Source: Darksidea phi
Taxonomy: Eukaryota; Ascomycota; Dothideomycetes; Pleosporales; Lentitheciaceae
Length of the DNA stretch: 64,000 bases
Direction: 5' to 3'
NCBI GenBank assembly: GCA_030770425.1
Contig: JASJFT010000080.1
Coordinates: 62,001-126,000, forward strand
Shown here: piece by piece, positions 43,484-54,551 of the stretch
How positions within the stretch are numbered: the first letter of the stretch is position 1
Layout of the letters: each line of letters starts with the position of its first letter
The notes under the pieces: model-generated
The model's database searches: none
Seen by the model: the letters and a program-made list of their open reading frames with translations, nothing else
What the model was told of the DNA's origin: nothing
Program-made: the position numbers and the translations under genes

Positions 43484-46400
43484 ATGTTAAAATCACGGCC
43501 AACGAGGCAGTCAGAAATATCGAAGACGTCAATCACAGAAGTTGACGATGCAAGGAAGATTCCGGCCTTCGAAGAGGCATATAGGCGCTTTTACGATTCC
43601 CTTCCAAATGACGAAAGAAACCTGTACGCCAAAACGGCCTCCACTATAGACCTAATGGCAGCCCTTTCTCAAGTCCAAGAACACGCAAAACAAAGGCAAA
43701 AGCAAAGAGTTTTCCGATCCATATCCAAAGTGACCAAAGTTACCACGAGCTTTGAACAATACTTCAAGGCCATAGACATCATGATTCAATCCGATCCAAA
43801 GTATGCAGCTTTGATCTGGGGCGCACTGCGATTGGTTCTACTGGTGCGTTTTAGTTCTTCTACGAGCTTATTCTCTGTTGACCGTCCAAATTACTTTAGC
43901 TTGCCGCCAACTTCTCGACGTTTTATGACAAGTTGATTAGCACCCTAGAGCTTTTGGCCGACGAAATAGGACAATACGACGCTATCTTGATAATTTACGA
44001 GAACAACGTATCTCAACGAATGCGTGGCTACCTTGAAAAAGTCTACACTCAACTATTTCATTTCTTCCAATCCGCTACGCGAATCTTCGTGTCGAGTAGT
44101 AGTAAGTAGTCTCTATACTTTCTTGCATGCCCACCTATTCTAACATGTATAGAGGTGAAGAAAACGCTTTCTGTGATTGGAGACCTCATGTGGAAACCGT
44201 TCGACGATAGATTTGGCGACATACTGGAACGTATACGCTCGTACCGAGACCTGATACACTTGGAAGTTGCGCTTGCGCTTGCTCTAAGTAGAAAAGATGC
44301 AAGCGAAATCGCTGAAGCCGAACGTTCCCTCGCAGAGGAAGAACGCAATCAGGCTCAGAAGGCAAGGGATCAAGCGGAAGCAGATGCTGCCGTGGCTGTC
44401 GAGACTAGGGACATGATATGCCAAGAGCGCAAAGGTACAGCACTTTGGCTTCACACTCGGCAAAGCTAATGAGACTCTTTCACAGAACAATCAGTGGACC
44501 GGATCAAGAGGTGGCTCTCCGCCCCAGAATTCGCGGAGACACCTTATCAAGCCCAGAGCATCCGAGAAGATGGGACTGCAACATGGATCTTCGGTTGCGA
44601 CAAGTTCACTCGCTGGAGGAACAGCGACTGGTCTGTGAAGGTTGGCGTGAGCAAGAATGCAATGAGTGAGAACTCGCTTTGGATATACGGTAAGGTTCTA
44701 GACTGCTTGTGTATTCGCATCCCATACCTTGTCTCCTCTAGCACTGCCTGAGCGATACCCGAACGTCACTTCCAGTAGCTTTGAACTATCCTGACTTCTT
44801 CCAGGAAGTCCAGGCTGCGGGAAGACTGTATTAGCGTCCCACGTTTTGCAAGAGCTCCAAAACCATGCACACCTACAGCCGCAGGAGACGCACCAAGTTT
44901 GTTATTTCTTTTTTGCCAATGGTAGCTCGAAAACCAGCACATTAGCTTCGGCATATCGTGCTGTCCTCACACAGATTGTGCATCAATACCGCTATAATGA
45001 GGATCTTCTCGACATGTTCAACTTCATCATGGGAGGCTTTGCCTCATCCGGTTCACTTCAGGCTACGTCTAGCGATCTGGAGGCCCTCATGAAGCTGTGC
45101 TTAGTGCGCTTCCCAACATATCTTCTCTTGGACGCTATTGACGAATGCGATGATGTCAACAACCTCATCGGAGATCTACTTTGGCTTTCAGGAAACTCGG
45201 TTACTAAGATGCTGTTATTCGGCCGCACAAATATCGCAAGGATGAACAAGACCTTTCCGGAGGCTCTCAAGCTGCGTATGGACCGTTCTGCAATAGCTAA
45301 AGATGTTCACATTTTCTTGACCTCCCGAATGGAAATTCTTATCGAAGATGACTTTCTGCCTGCAGGGTTGAATATTTCGGAGCTTGTTGGTTGCCTGGCC
45401 AAAGGCGCAGATGGGATGTTTCATTGGGCGCGCCTCATGATCAACTATCTGCGCTCTCCAGCGTTGACACCACTGCAACGCACAAAAACTATCCTCGAAG
45501 TCATACTGCCAGAAGGCCTAGACAGGATGTATCGCAGAATAGCAGAGCTCATAGCCAGACCGGGCCGGACACAGCTCGATCTAGCGCGACAGATCCTGAT
45601 CTGGGTAGCATATTCTACAGAATCCCTGACGGTTGAAGAACTCCATGATGCCTTGACTTTCAAAGAATCGGGCGTGGAGGGCCACCAGTTCAACGATTTC
45701 CAAGAAACCGTTTCCGTTGTATGTGGCGGTCTTGTGGAGTGCTACAGCCCTTTGAATGGTCCAGTAGAAAGTCAGGAGATGATCGTTCGTTGTATCCATC
45801 TTTCCGTTAAAGAACATTTTTCGTCTGCATTGTTCCCCAAGCAAACTGGCCCAGTAGCGGACCTTCAGTTACCAGCAGAGCCAATCGCCAACCTTCAGCT
45901 CATGAAAGTGTGCTTAGAGTACATGACTCACTTCCGTCCATTCTGGCAAGATGAGAGCTTAGCAACGAGTTTTACCAAGCCCCGGAGCTTTGCCAGATAC
46001 GCCTCCCAGAATTGGCCCCTACACTTCTCCAGCGCATTCTCGTACCAAGCCCTGGAGCTGATAGCGAAGCTAGACGAATTCGATGATATGGCAACGCCGA
46101 TACTGGAAACAATGATCAACTTCATGGAAGACCCTATTGCGGTCAAATCGTGGATCGAAATCTTTTATTATCACATTCGCCGTAATGAACCTGGAGGACC
46201 CAAAATTCAACACCTTGCATCTGTATTGGACACGTCAGAGCTCGCAAGAAGACTACCTCAACATTGTTCCCTTATCTCCACATTGCAGAGATTGATGGCC
46301 ATCCTTCGCGAATGGATTCCCGATATCAACCAACTCGTCACAGATTGGGGCAAAAGACTTATCGATTCTCCGGGGCTCATATGGGACGAGGTCCCAGCCT

Positions 46401-48043
46401 TTCTTGAAAGTAAGTTTGTCGACACTATTTCGAAGACTGTTGTTACATCTCTGGGTTCAACATCTCCACAAGGATCATTGTACAGCTCGAGGCCCCTCTG
46501 TACTGTCTCCAAGACCGCGTTTAGTAGTCAAGTAACCGGGATCCTCAAGATATGGCCATCTAAGACTTATGAAGAGTGTTGGGAGAGCTACAAATTGGAA
46601 AACTTGCTAGCGCCACATGCCTGCAACAACTGGATCGCCAGGTATGAAGTCTGGCGACATGAGAACGAACGTCAAAGGATTACGGACATTACGATTCCAT
46701 TATGCACAGTTGAGATTGCTACGCTACTGCGCCAATCATATCGTGTGAAGAATGATAGGACCTGGGGTCTTTCGTTCCCGCTTGCAATTAGCAACGATCT
46801 ATTCTCGATTGTAATACTGCGCACACTTTATGGTTGCCGTATAGGCGACTATGGACTCATCGGCTCGATTCAGTCGGCTCTATTCAGTCGGCTCTCATCC
46901 CTATGGACTTTGACAAGGATCTACAAATCAAATGGACCCCCGAGTTCAACCAACTACCTACGGACTGGTACAGCTATGAGTTCACATTTAGCCCAAATGG
47001 TCAGTATCTCTTCTTCTGGGACTGCCGTCACCTCCCATTTATTGGGAATCTTTTTGGCACAAATCTTGGCGAGCCCTGTCAGCAACAAGTCTGTATCATG
47101 GCAGTGTTCAGAGTATCAAGAGCAGGTGCATTATCAGTGAATCTAGTGAAGAAGCATATCCCGCAGGACAGAGGCATCATTCACCACGTAGTTTTCCACC
47201 CGTCACACTCCTTTGTAGCGCTTGGATTTGGGATTAACGTTGAAGCCTGGAGGTACCTCAGCCGTAAGTACCTATATTGCCATGTATAGCCCCCCGCTAA
47301 AGGCGACAGCTTCCCCGAATCAAATTGTCTTACTGGCCAAAGAGAAGGACATCACTGATCTGGCTTTCTCAAACTGCGGAAAGTTTCTAATGTACAAAGC
47401 CCCTCAATTCTCTCATACATCAGTCATACCATTACCGGAGGATCTCCAAATCAGCAATCCCTCTCAACTTGAAGACTAGCCTAGACCTGATAAAGGAGAT
47501 ACAGAGACGCAGGAGCACCGATGTAATCTAATCCAAACCCCTTTCACACCGGGACAGCTCGTGCAAACCCCGAACGCCCTCCCCAACGCGGCTGGGTTGC
47601 TTTCAATCCGAAGCGGCAACGCGGTTACAGTTGACTTATCCCTAGCAACCGGCTTACACAACAGCACCGTCCAGTCCCTTGAAGTAACTACACTCCCAGA
47701 TTGGCAAGGCATCCAGCACACCACTCCTACAGTGCTCGTACCTACTTCGGATCGCATGTCAGTAAAGGTTATACTGAACAAAACTTCCGAAGATGAATAC
47801 AACCTGTCCAAGCCGGCGGATCCTAGGCTACCTGTAGTAATTAGCCGTGATATATCGGCGATTCGTTTGCTCATGCCCACGGATATGAGCCGCGGCCATG
47901 TGGGGCATCTTGCTGAGTCAGGGGGAGATAGGGAAGGCATTGATGTCCGTGGGGGAGAAGACGAAGGTGTGCACGTCAAACATAGATTGTCGGATTCGGA
48001 TGGAGACTTCGTCGGGCCCAGGAAGAGGCGGAGATCACTCTAG
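43484..48043 (+). pseudogene. NLR-type NACHT protein gene (DUF7708-like N-terminus), broken
   Basis: Exons 43484-43843, 43900-44101, 44153-44434, 44486-44689, 44805-47263 and 47310-48043. The N-terminal ~190 residues resemble the DUF7708 domain of fungal STAND proteins (YAALIWGALRLVLL|LAANFS). A Glu/Ala-rich coiled coil follows (EAERSLAEEERNQAQKARDQ). The NACHT ATPase has Walker A GSPGCGKT at ~350-357, formed across a splice, and Walker B YLLLDAIDECDD at ~455. Then come a winged-helix-like region and a WD40-like C-terminus (FTFSPNGQYLFFWD). Such proteins act in non-self recognition and programmed cell death in fungi. Two lesions: an exact 14-bp tandem duplication at 46868-46895 shifts the frame, and an in-frame TAG at 47477-47479 precedes ~188 further readable codons ending GPRKRRRSL. 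As it stands it would make a truncated protein keeping the NACHT domain. Confidence 0.8.
46868..46895 (+). repeat. 14-bp tandem duplication inside the NLR coding sequence
   Basis: ATTCAGTCGGCTCT occurs twice back to back (46868-46881 and 46882-46895). Fourteen is not a multiple of three. Before it the coding frame is that of 44805-46867; after it the conserved-looking sequence (PMDFDKDLQIKWTPEF, then YEFTFSPNGQYLFF) is in the frame that one copy alone would give. Confidence 0.92.
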
Positions 48044-48180
48044 CGAGAGTATTGTTGCGAATGGTTTTATTCAGGAACTTTTTGACAAATTCGCGCCCAG
48101 CTGCTAAACACCTCAGCTCATAAATCCCTCTTTCAATCTATCCCATAACCCCCTCATCATCTGAGCGCTCCTCTCACGCC
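48044..48180. other. Short convergent spacer
   Basis: 137 bp between the end of the NLR reading frame and the stop codon of the minus-strand aldo/keto reductase. Confidence 0.5.
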
Positions 48181-49457
48181 CTACCAAGCCGGCGGCTTAG
48201 CCTTCGGGCTATACTCCTCCTCCAAAGACTTAACATCTTCTTCCGTCAATACCACCCCCAAGCTCGCCACCGCCTCATCAATCCTCTTCTGGCTCTGCAG
48301 TCCCAAAATAGGATTCACGCCTTTACTCAAACTCCATGCCGTAGCCACCTGCGCCATCGTATGGCCCTTCTTCTCGGCAATCTGCTGCACGCGGTCGACG
48401 ATAACTTTGTCAGAGAGCGAGAAGCCCAGGATTCCTCCGTAGAAGTCTGTGGTGGAGCGGGGGGTTGAGGTGCCAAAGGGGCGGGCGAGGATGCCTTTAT
48501 TGTAGCGTTAGTACGATCCCATCGATATGTAATGGATCGCTTTTGAAAACGTACCTTGGGCCAAAGGCGACCACGGGATCAAGCCAATACCAGCATGCTC
48601 GCAGTAAGGGTGCATTTCGCGCTCTTCCTCACGGTAGAGGAGGTTGTGGTAGTTTTGCATGCTGATGAATTTGTGCCATCCGTGCTTTTCGGCAATATTA
48701 TTTAGGTTTTGGAACTCCCATGCTGCCATCTAGAACATGGTGCGTTAGCGACGAAAGGGTTAGTAGTTGATGGGCGGATGGGGGTGACTTACAGAGCTCG
48801 CGCCGATATACCGAACCTTTCCACTCTCGATTACGTCGTTGAGCGCGCGCATGATCTCCTCAGGCGGAGTGTCACGGTCCAGCCGATGGATTTGCAGGAC
48901 ATCAATATAAGTTCCCAGCCTATACCCATCGTCAGCACAGCATTCTTCCTATCTCTGTTGAAGGCACAAACTTACCTCTCAACACTGGCGTCCACCGCAT
49001 CAAGGATGTGCTTCCGACTCAGCCCCACCCGATTAACCATATACCCATCATTCACCATAACCGACGTCAGATCCAGCTTACCATCTACTACAAGGTCGTC
49101 AGCGACGCCGAAGAAGACTTTGGTCATCAGCACCAGCTTCTCCCTCGGAATCTTGTACTCTTTAATGGCCTTGCCAATGATCTGCTCCGAGGTACCTTGG
49201 CCGTAGAAGTCGGCCGTGTCCCATGTATTGATGCCCTTGTCGTACGCATATTTCAAGATGGGTAGTGCTTCTTCCGCGGGCTGCACCCAAGCACCATTCG
49301 TGGTGAGGGAGGGATCGCCGAAGCTCATAGCGCCGAGCACGATCTTGGAGATTTTGAGGCCAGAGCGGCCGAGGCGGGTGTATTGCATCTTTGGGCCATC
49401 GTTTTTAGGGGTGGGGCTGTTGCGGGCTAAGATTTCTTGGAGGTTGCTGGGAGCCAT
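48181..49457 (-). CDS. Aldo/keto reductase
   Basis: Four exons on the minus strand, 49457-48976, 48919-48793, 48729-48555 and 48494-48181, sum to 366 codons with stop (365 residues); introns are 56, 63 and 60 nt. It opens [20 protein letters not shown], then [20 protein letters not shown]. The catalytic tetrad of the superfamily is visible: Asp in [10 protein letters not shown], Tyr in the same motif, Lys in LVLMTKVFF and His in LQIHRLD. Further blocks are [36 protein letters not shown] and [11 protein letters not shown]. These NADPH-dependent cytosolic oxidoreductases reduce aldehydes or ketones. Fungal relatives include yeast aryl-alcohol dehydrogenases and versiconal-type reductases, but no biosynthetic cluster is evident here. 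Confidence 0.93.
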
Positions 49458-50533
49458 TTCGGGATGGGATGGAAGGTGTAGATATGAGGGGGGAGACTTT
49501 TAGATACGTGGTGGACTTGGTAGACAATGAGGATGATGGAGCTGAGAGAGAATTGCAAAGTAGATGTTTGATGGGAGTGAACTTTACTACCAACACCCAC
49601 CGACCTTTATATACCTCACCTCAAGTGGGCCTCCAACTTCTGACGCAACTACAGCAGCCTTCATTTGCGCACTCATCCGCCCAACCTACACGCGCATAAA
49701 AGCACATCCTCGAACAATCCACCTCGACCGACCCAATCGTCTCAACTCGCTTCATACCGACCCGCAAAACCCCTGTCATCGCCAAGACGCACAACTTCCC
49801 GATCTGATGCGCTCGGATCTTAGGGTAGAGGACACTGCATGCCGAGATGGAGATAAAGGACGAGCTGTGCTGACCTGTACGGCTGAGTAGCGCTGTTTGT
49901 GAGTAATGATGCGTGATGATGCGTGGTTTAAGGCCCGCTAAACGCCTCCAATTGGGTGTTGCTTCTGAGGCTGGAGTTTTTTCGTCCGAACCACGGACTA
50001 CCACCCCGCGTGACTAAGCAGGCCAAATTACCTTCTACCATCAAAAACCACGCAACGCGCCATGTACGACCGTCCCGGAGATACATGTAACACCGAAATT
50101 CTCTTCGAGTTTTACAGCAGAGGCATATGCTGGTCCGGACGAGCTACTCGATATGAGAAGAAAGAGGTGAGGAACGGGGCGAGTGCGGTGGAGCCTCAAC
50201 CACAAGGTCGAGGGCTATACTAAGAGACGGAAAACAAGGTGGGAAAGCCGCATAGATTTTAGAAGCGTCACATACATTCTCATTCAGCATATACATCTAC
50301 GCTCCGCGCAGTACGCCATCCATCGCTCATTCACCCAAATGACCCAAAACGAGTGCGCAGAGAACGTTAAAAATCCCATCAAATCCCCAACGCCCAACAC
50401 AATAGCCGGAATGCAGTGGCTAAAAGAGTACTTAACGCTAGCATTCTTGGGCTGAAGTTCCACCCAAAAGCGGATGGCGACGGCAACCACAAGACACAAA
50501 TTAGCAGCAACAATAGGCGCTTCAATGGGTAGT
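49458..50533. other. Intergenic region upstream of the aldo/keto reductase
   Basis: Holds the reductase promoter and the 3' end of the F-BAR gene (both on the minus strand). Frames within it (49564-49890, 50183-50455) are not convincing genes. Confidence 0.4.
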
Positions 50534-53500
50534 TTAGCAGTTCTGAAGGTAGTTAGACGGCACAAGGCCCCTCCTCCCATCTTTGCCCACCACTTCAGCT
50601 TCCCACCACCCGTCATCTTGCAGCCGCAGGACGGCGAGGATATCGCCTTTAGTGAAGCTAAGTTCCTCGGGGATCTGTGCGTTGTACAAGTACATAGCGC
50701 GTGCTGTTCCAAATTAGGCTTTGTTTCTTAAGATGTTAGGGATGGTAACTTACAATAATGTAGAATCATGCGCCCATCTCTCGTGTATTGCCTTGGCTCG
50801 GCGACACTCTTACTTCTCACCCTGTTGCTAAGCTGGCTACCACCACCAGCGTTGTATCCTAAATCACTCCCACCGCCACCGTAGTAGGAGCTTTGCGGAC
50901 GCTGTTGTTGACCGCCGCCGCTCCTACCTCTCACGCTTCCACCATACACACTGCCATCTCCACGTTCGCTTCCGGGCCCGGGTGCGAGTTGCAGGGCCAT
51001 GTCACTTCCCCTTGAGCTGGAAGGGCGATCATAAGATTGGCGGAATTGAGGCTGTGGACTAACAGCCCGTGAGCTAGGTGCTGCTCGAGAACTTGGGCGG
51101 GTGTTGGCATAGCTAGGTTGGGGAGATACGGCACGCTGGACATTAGGTGATGCTCGAGAGCTTGGACGAGTATTAGCATAACTCGGCTGAGGAGATACAG
51201 CACGTTGAACGCTGGGAGAGCCACCACGAGATGAGGAATAAGATCCTCGTCCGGGAGGCGTTCCGTAAGAATTTTGGCCCTGACCAGCTGTCTGCGCACG
51301 TGGGCGGCTACCGGCATTGGATGCAGCGTATGGGTTTGGTGATGCTGAGCGGTAAGCCGCTGGAGACTGTGGCTGTTGCTGTGCTGCGTACATACCAGGC
51401 TTAGGGCTCGTGGCACGAGTAGGAGTAGGTGACACTGCGCGTGGAGGTTCTTGATTCGTAGTACCACGAGTGGGCGCTCGAGATTGCGCTCGGGATGTCG
51501 ATCCAGTGTTGAATACATTGGCCTTTTGATCGATATACATCTGGGTAGTCTTCTGCATTTGGCGAGCTGTGTGCGCAGGCTGAGGAGCGCCGAGACGAGA
51601 CATTGGCGGCTGTTCGTACGAAGGAGGAGGCGTGCCTCGTTTAGCTGCGTTGAGATTCACATTTGTTAGAGGTGTAGGTGCACCTCCAGGCAGCCCCGCT
51701 CCTATCGATGGTGTACCGGGAGGCATAGGTGTAGCGAGACCGTGGTATCGGTCTGCAGATACTCGCAGAGAGGACTGTTTTGTGACACCCTTCAACTCCG
51801 CAAGAGCTTGAGCAATTGGATCGAGGTCCTCCAAAGGAGAATCCTTAGCCTTCTCCTCTTTCTTAGCATCTGGAGATGCTACATCAAAGACATTGTTCCC
51901 AATGTTCAATTGAAAGTTGGCCCTAGGATCTACCGGCTCTGGACTAGCGGACTGGGGGTCTTTGAGAACAGTCCCACGAGTACCTCTTGCGAATGGTCTA
52001 GTTGGGCTGACATTTTCGTTGTTTTTAGTCCCCGACGCTGGCCCCCAAGTGTTTCGGCTACTGGGTGGCTTCAAAACTGGTGGCTCCTTTTCATGCTTGC
52101 TCTTTCTGCGGGAAAAGGGACTGTTCTGGAAGAAGCCCTTCTTCTTCTGCACCGACATCTCCTCCGGAGCCTGTGGCTGTGGTGACATGGACATGGGCTT
52201 ACCAGGTGACGCGGACCCACTAGGTGGTTCAATGCTGGAAAAAGACGTGGGGCTTGAGCAGTCGCTGTGCGAGTCTCTGCTAGAGGGGCGAACCGGACCT
52301 GGAATGTTGCCCCGCTCGGATGGCGGCCCGATGCGACAGAACTGGGTCATACCGTCTGTAGGGTAATCGTTATGGGGAACCTTGTTCTGCTGATACTGTT
52401 GGTGTGCCTGCTGCTGAGCTTGCACCAAACGCGGATCTGGCTGAATAGTTCTAGCTGGCTGAGGAGGCTGTACCGGTGGCACAGGTTGTACAGGCTGCAC
52501 GGGTTGTACAGGCTGCACGGGGTGTACAGGCTGCACGGGTTGCACAGGCTGCACGGGTTGCACAGGCTGCACGGGTTGCACTGGCTGCACGGGTTGCACA
52601 GGCTGAACAGGCTTTACTTGCTGCCGTGGGATGACAGTAATCTCATCCTGAGGTATGGGCCTGGTGTCTTTCCCAAGCCCCAACTCGCGTGCCAGAGGGT
52701 TGTTTGGATCGTGATGCGATTCAAACATGGATGGCTGAGGCGAAGACGCGCGATACGCTGGATTCATAGTCCTCGCGAACTGGGCGACGGAGTAGTTCTC
52801 GTCCTCCGACGTTTGGGAAGATGTCTCGGTATCGCCACGACAGAAGTTAATGAATTTGGGCGGATCGGGTATCTCCTGGCCGGTCCCTTGCTCTTTGATG
52901 AAGCTTGTGATGTCCTTCTCTACATCGCAGGCCTCGAGCGACAGTCGTATCTTCTCACATGAAGCATCGTCACTCACGCAAACAATCGAGCCAATGTTGG
53001 CGAAGGTCCAGAGGCTGCTCTTGGTGTAATCGATGCGCTCCTCTTCAAGGTCTTGGAATTTCTGCAGTCCGGTTAGCTATTTCTAAATAATTGGCCGTGT
53101 GAGACGTACGTCGCATGCCGCCTTCCAATCTCGGTTCCATCTCCCTGTGGTCTCCTCTAGGACTTTCACCGCAGCCTCGTATTCGCGCTCGGTCTCTGAG
53201 AGCTGGATCTGCGTCTTCTCCAGCTTCGCTTTGTTCTTCCGTTCTTCCTGGCCCATGACCATGTGCGCCTGCGCGAGGAAGCCCTTGATCTTGAGACAGT
53301 CGTTTTCGTACCGATCGCGTGCTTTGTTTACGGCAGCTGTCTGCTGCATCTTAGTCCTGAGTAGCTTCTCAATGCCTCCCTGCACAATCTTCCGTCGCCC
53401 CTTTATTCCTCCAGCGAATGCTGCCAGTGGTTCCTCGAGCTCCGTCTTCATCTGCTGCGCGGTGCTTTGGTGTGCCTTCGCCATCGATTCTACTTCGCCG

Positions 53501-53810
53501 CGAACAGCGTCGAACGACATCCGCAAGGTGCCGGCTTCGGAGGATCCAAGAGGTTTCCGTGAGAGATTGAGGAGCTTGCGGGCGTATTCCTCTTCAATGG
53601 CGGCCCGTTGGGCGTAAAACGACTTGAGCTCATCGGACGTGACCTTTGCATTGTGCAGGCGCTCGAGCATGGGAGAGACGCCGGCGTCATCTTTGCCCCA
53701 GAAGTTGTTGGCAACTGCAGTATGTCAGTGGTTGCATATCTTGTCTATTTGAGTTGTCTCATACAGGAAACAGTGACGGAGGGCGGCTCTGCCACCGCTG
53801 GCGCACTCAT
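50534..53810 (-). CDS. F-BAR and SH3 domain protein (Cdc15/Imp2/Hof1-like)
   Basis: Four exons on the minus strand, 53810-53765, 53714-53110, 53061-50754 and 50703-50534, sum to 1043 codons with stop (1042 residues); introns are 48-50 nt. It opens [20 protein letters not shown] and the F-BAR domain follows ([51 protein letters not shown]) to about residue 270. A long disordered linker contains a PVQ repeat at 52462-52625 and a 23-residue duplication near 51080-51217. A C-terminal SH3 domain fills the last exon ([38 protein letters not shown]). Proteins of this layout bind curved membrane at the division site and recruit formins and other ring components for septation. Which member (Cdc15, Imp2 or Hof1 type) cannot be decided from sequence alone. 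Confidence 0.9.
51080..51217 (-). repeat. Tandem duplication of 69 bp in the F-BAR gene linker
   Basis: Two adjacent units encode 23 residues each, both carrying [20 protein letters not shown]. The DNA has diverged at synonymous positions while the protein is nearly identical, suggesting selection on the peptide. A third partial echo (SSRAVSPQP) follows. Confidence 0.8.
52462..52625 (-). repeat. PVQ tripeptide repeat in the F-BAR gene linker
   Basis: Around 17 consecutive PVQ-type tripeptides (with PVH and PVP variants) between PRQQVKPVQ and PPQPARTI. In DNA it appears as an 18-bp higher-order unit, GGCTGCACGGGTTGCACA on the plus strand, so copy number is probably unstable. It probably forms an extended proline-rich spacer that could bind SH3 domains or profilin. 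Confidence 0.88.
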
Positions 53811-54551
53811 GACGCCGACGTGAAGCGAGAACTATTCGCGGTAGCGGAGTGCGATAGAACAACGAATGGTCAGATCGGATGTTGAAATTAATAAATACTT
53901 TGGTTCAGGCTAGGACTGGGTGTTGAGCGAAGGTGAGGTTGGGGCGGGGGTGCTGCCTAGCTCCACCGGCGAAGGATACGATGTTTGCGGTGATGCGTTG
54001 CCGGGGTAACTCCTCGCTCAGCGCTTCAAATGAAAGACTCGCTTGTGGACCGCCACCACCCTCACCACCACCAACCACGACTGGCAATTACGCGATACAT
54101 CACAAACAATCGACATGAGATGTCACGGTCAGAACAAATCGTGGCAGCAGATACGCTTGTTATGTCACAGACTCTATGAGCGCTTAAAAGCTATTCGGAT
54201 AAGCAATTCACCCCAGGGAACCGGAAGAAAAGAAATCTGCTCGTCCATCTGGTGTTGCCGAACAGTTCATGAGGACACGCGATGGGCTTCCAGCGAATTG
54301 AAGCTACTATACTTGTCAAGTTAATCGAAAGCCAATATACGCTGATACAGATGCGCGATGCTAGTATGCCAAACTTGGATTTGCGAATCCCAGGGTTGCT
54401 GAGAGTACTCCGGTTATGGCGAATAAGACAAAGAGTGGCCGTACAATGTTTATATTTACTATTAGGTTGTCTTGGTGGAACTGCGCCGAACTCTATTCCT
54501 CGTGTTACGTTAAAACCAGAATGAAATCCTTCACTTCTGCTATCCCATTCG
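53811..54551. other. Intergenic region upstream of the F-BAR gene
   Basis: Contains the F-BAR gene promoter and the area downstream of the carboxypeptidase pseudogene. No gene recognised. Confidence 0.4.

Noticed and set aside
48181..49457. Secondary-metabolite cluster around the aldo/keto reductase
   Set aside because: No polyketide synthase, NRPS, terpene cyclase or cluster regulator is visible nearby.
50284..50712. 142-codon minus-strand frame
   Set aside because: Wrong frame over the last exon of the F-BAR gene; the true frame there encodes the SH3 domain.
52267..52962. 231-codon plus-strand frame with many Leu/Arg/His
   Set aside because: Antisense shadow of the PVQ repeat and linker of the F-BAR gene.
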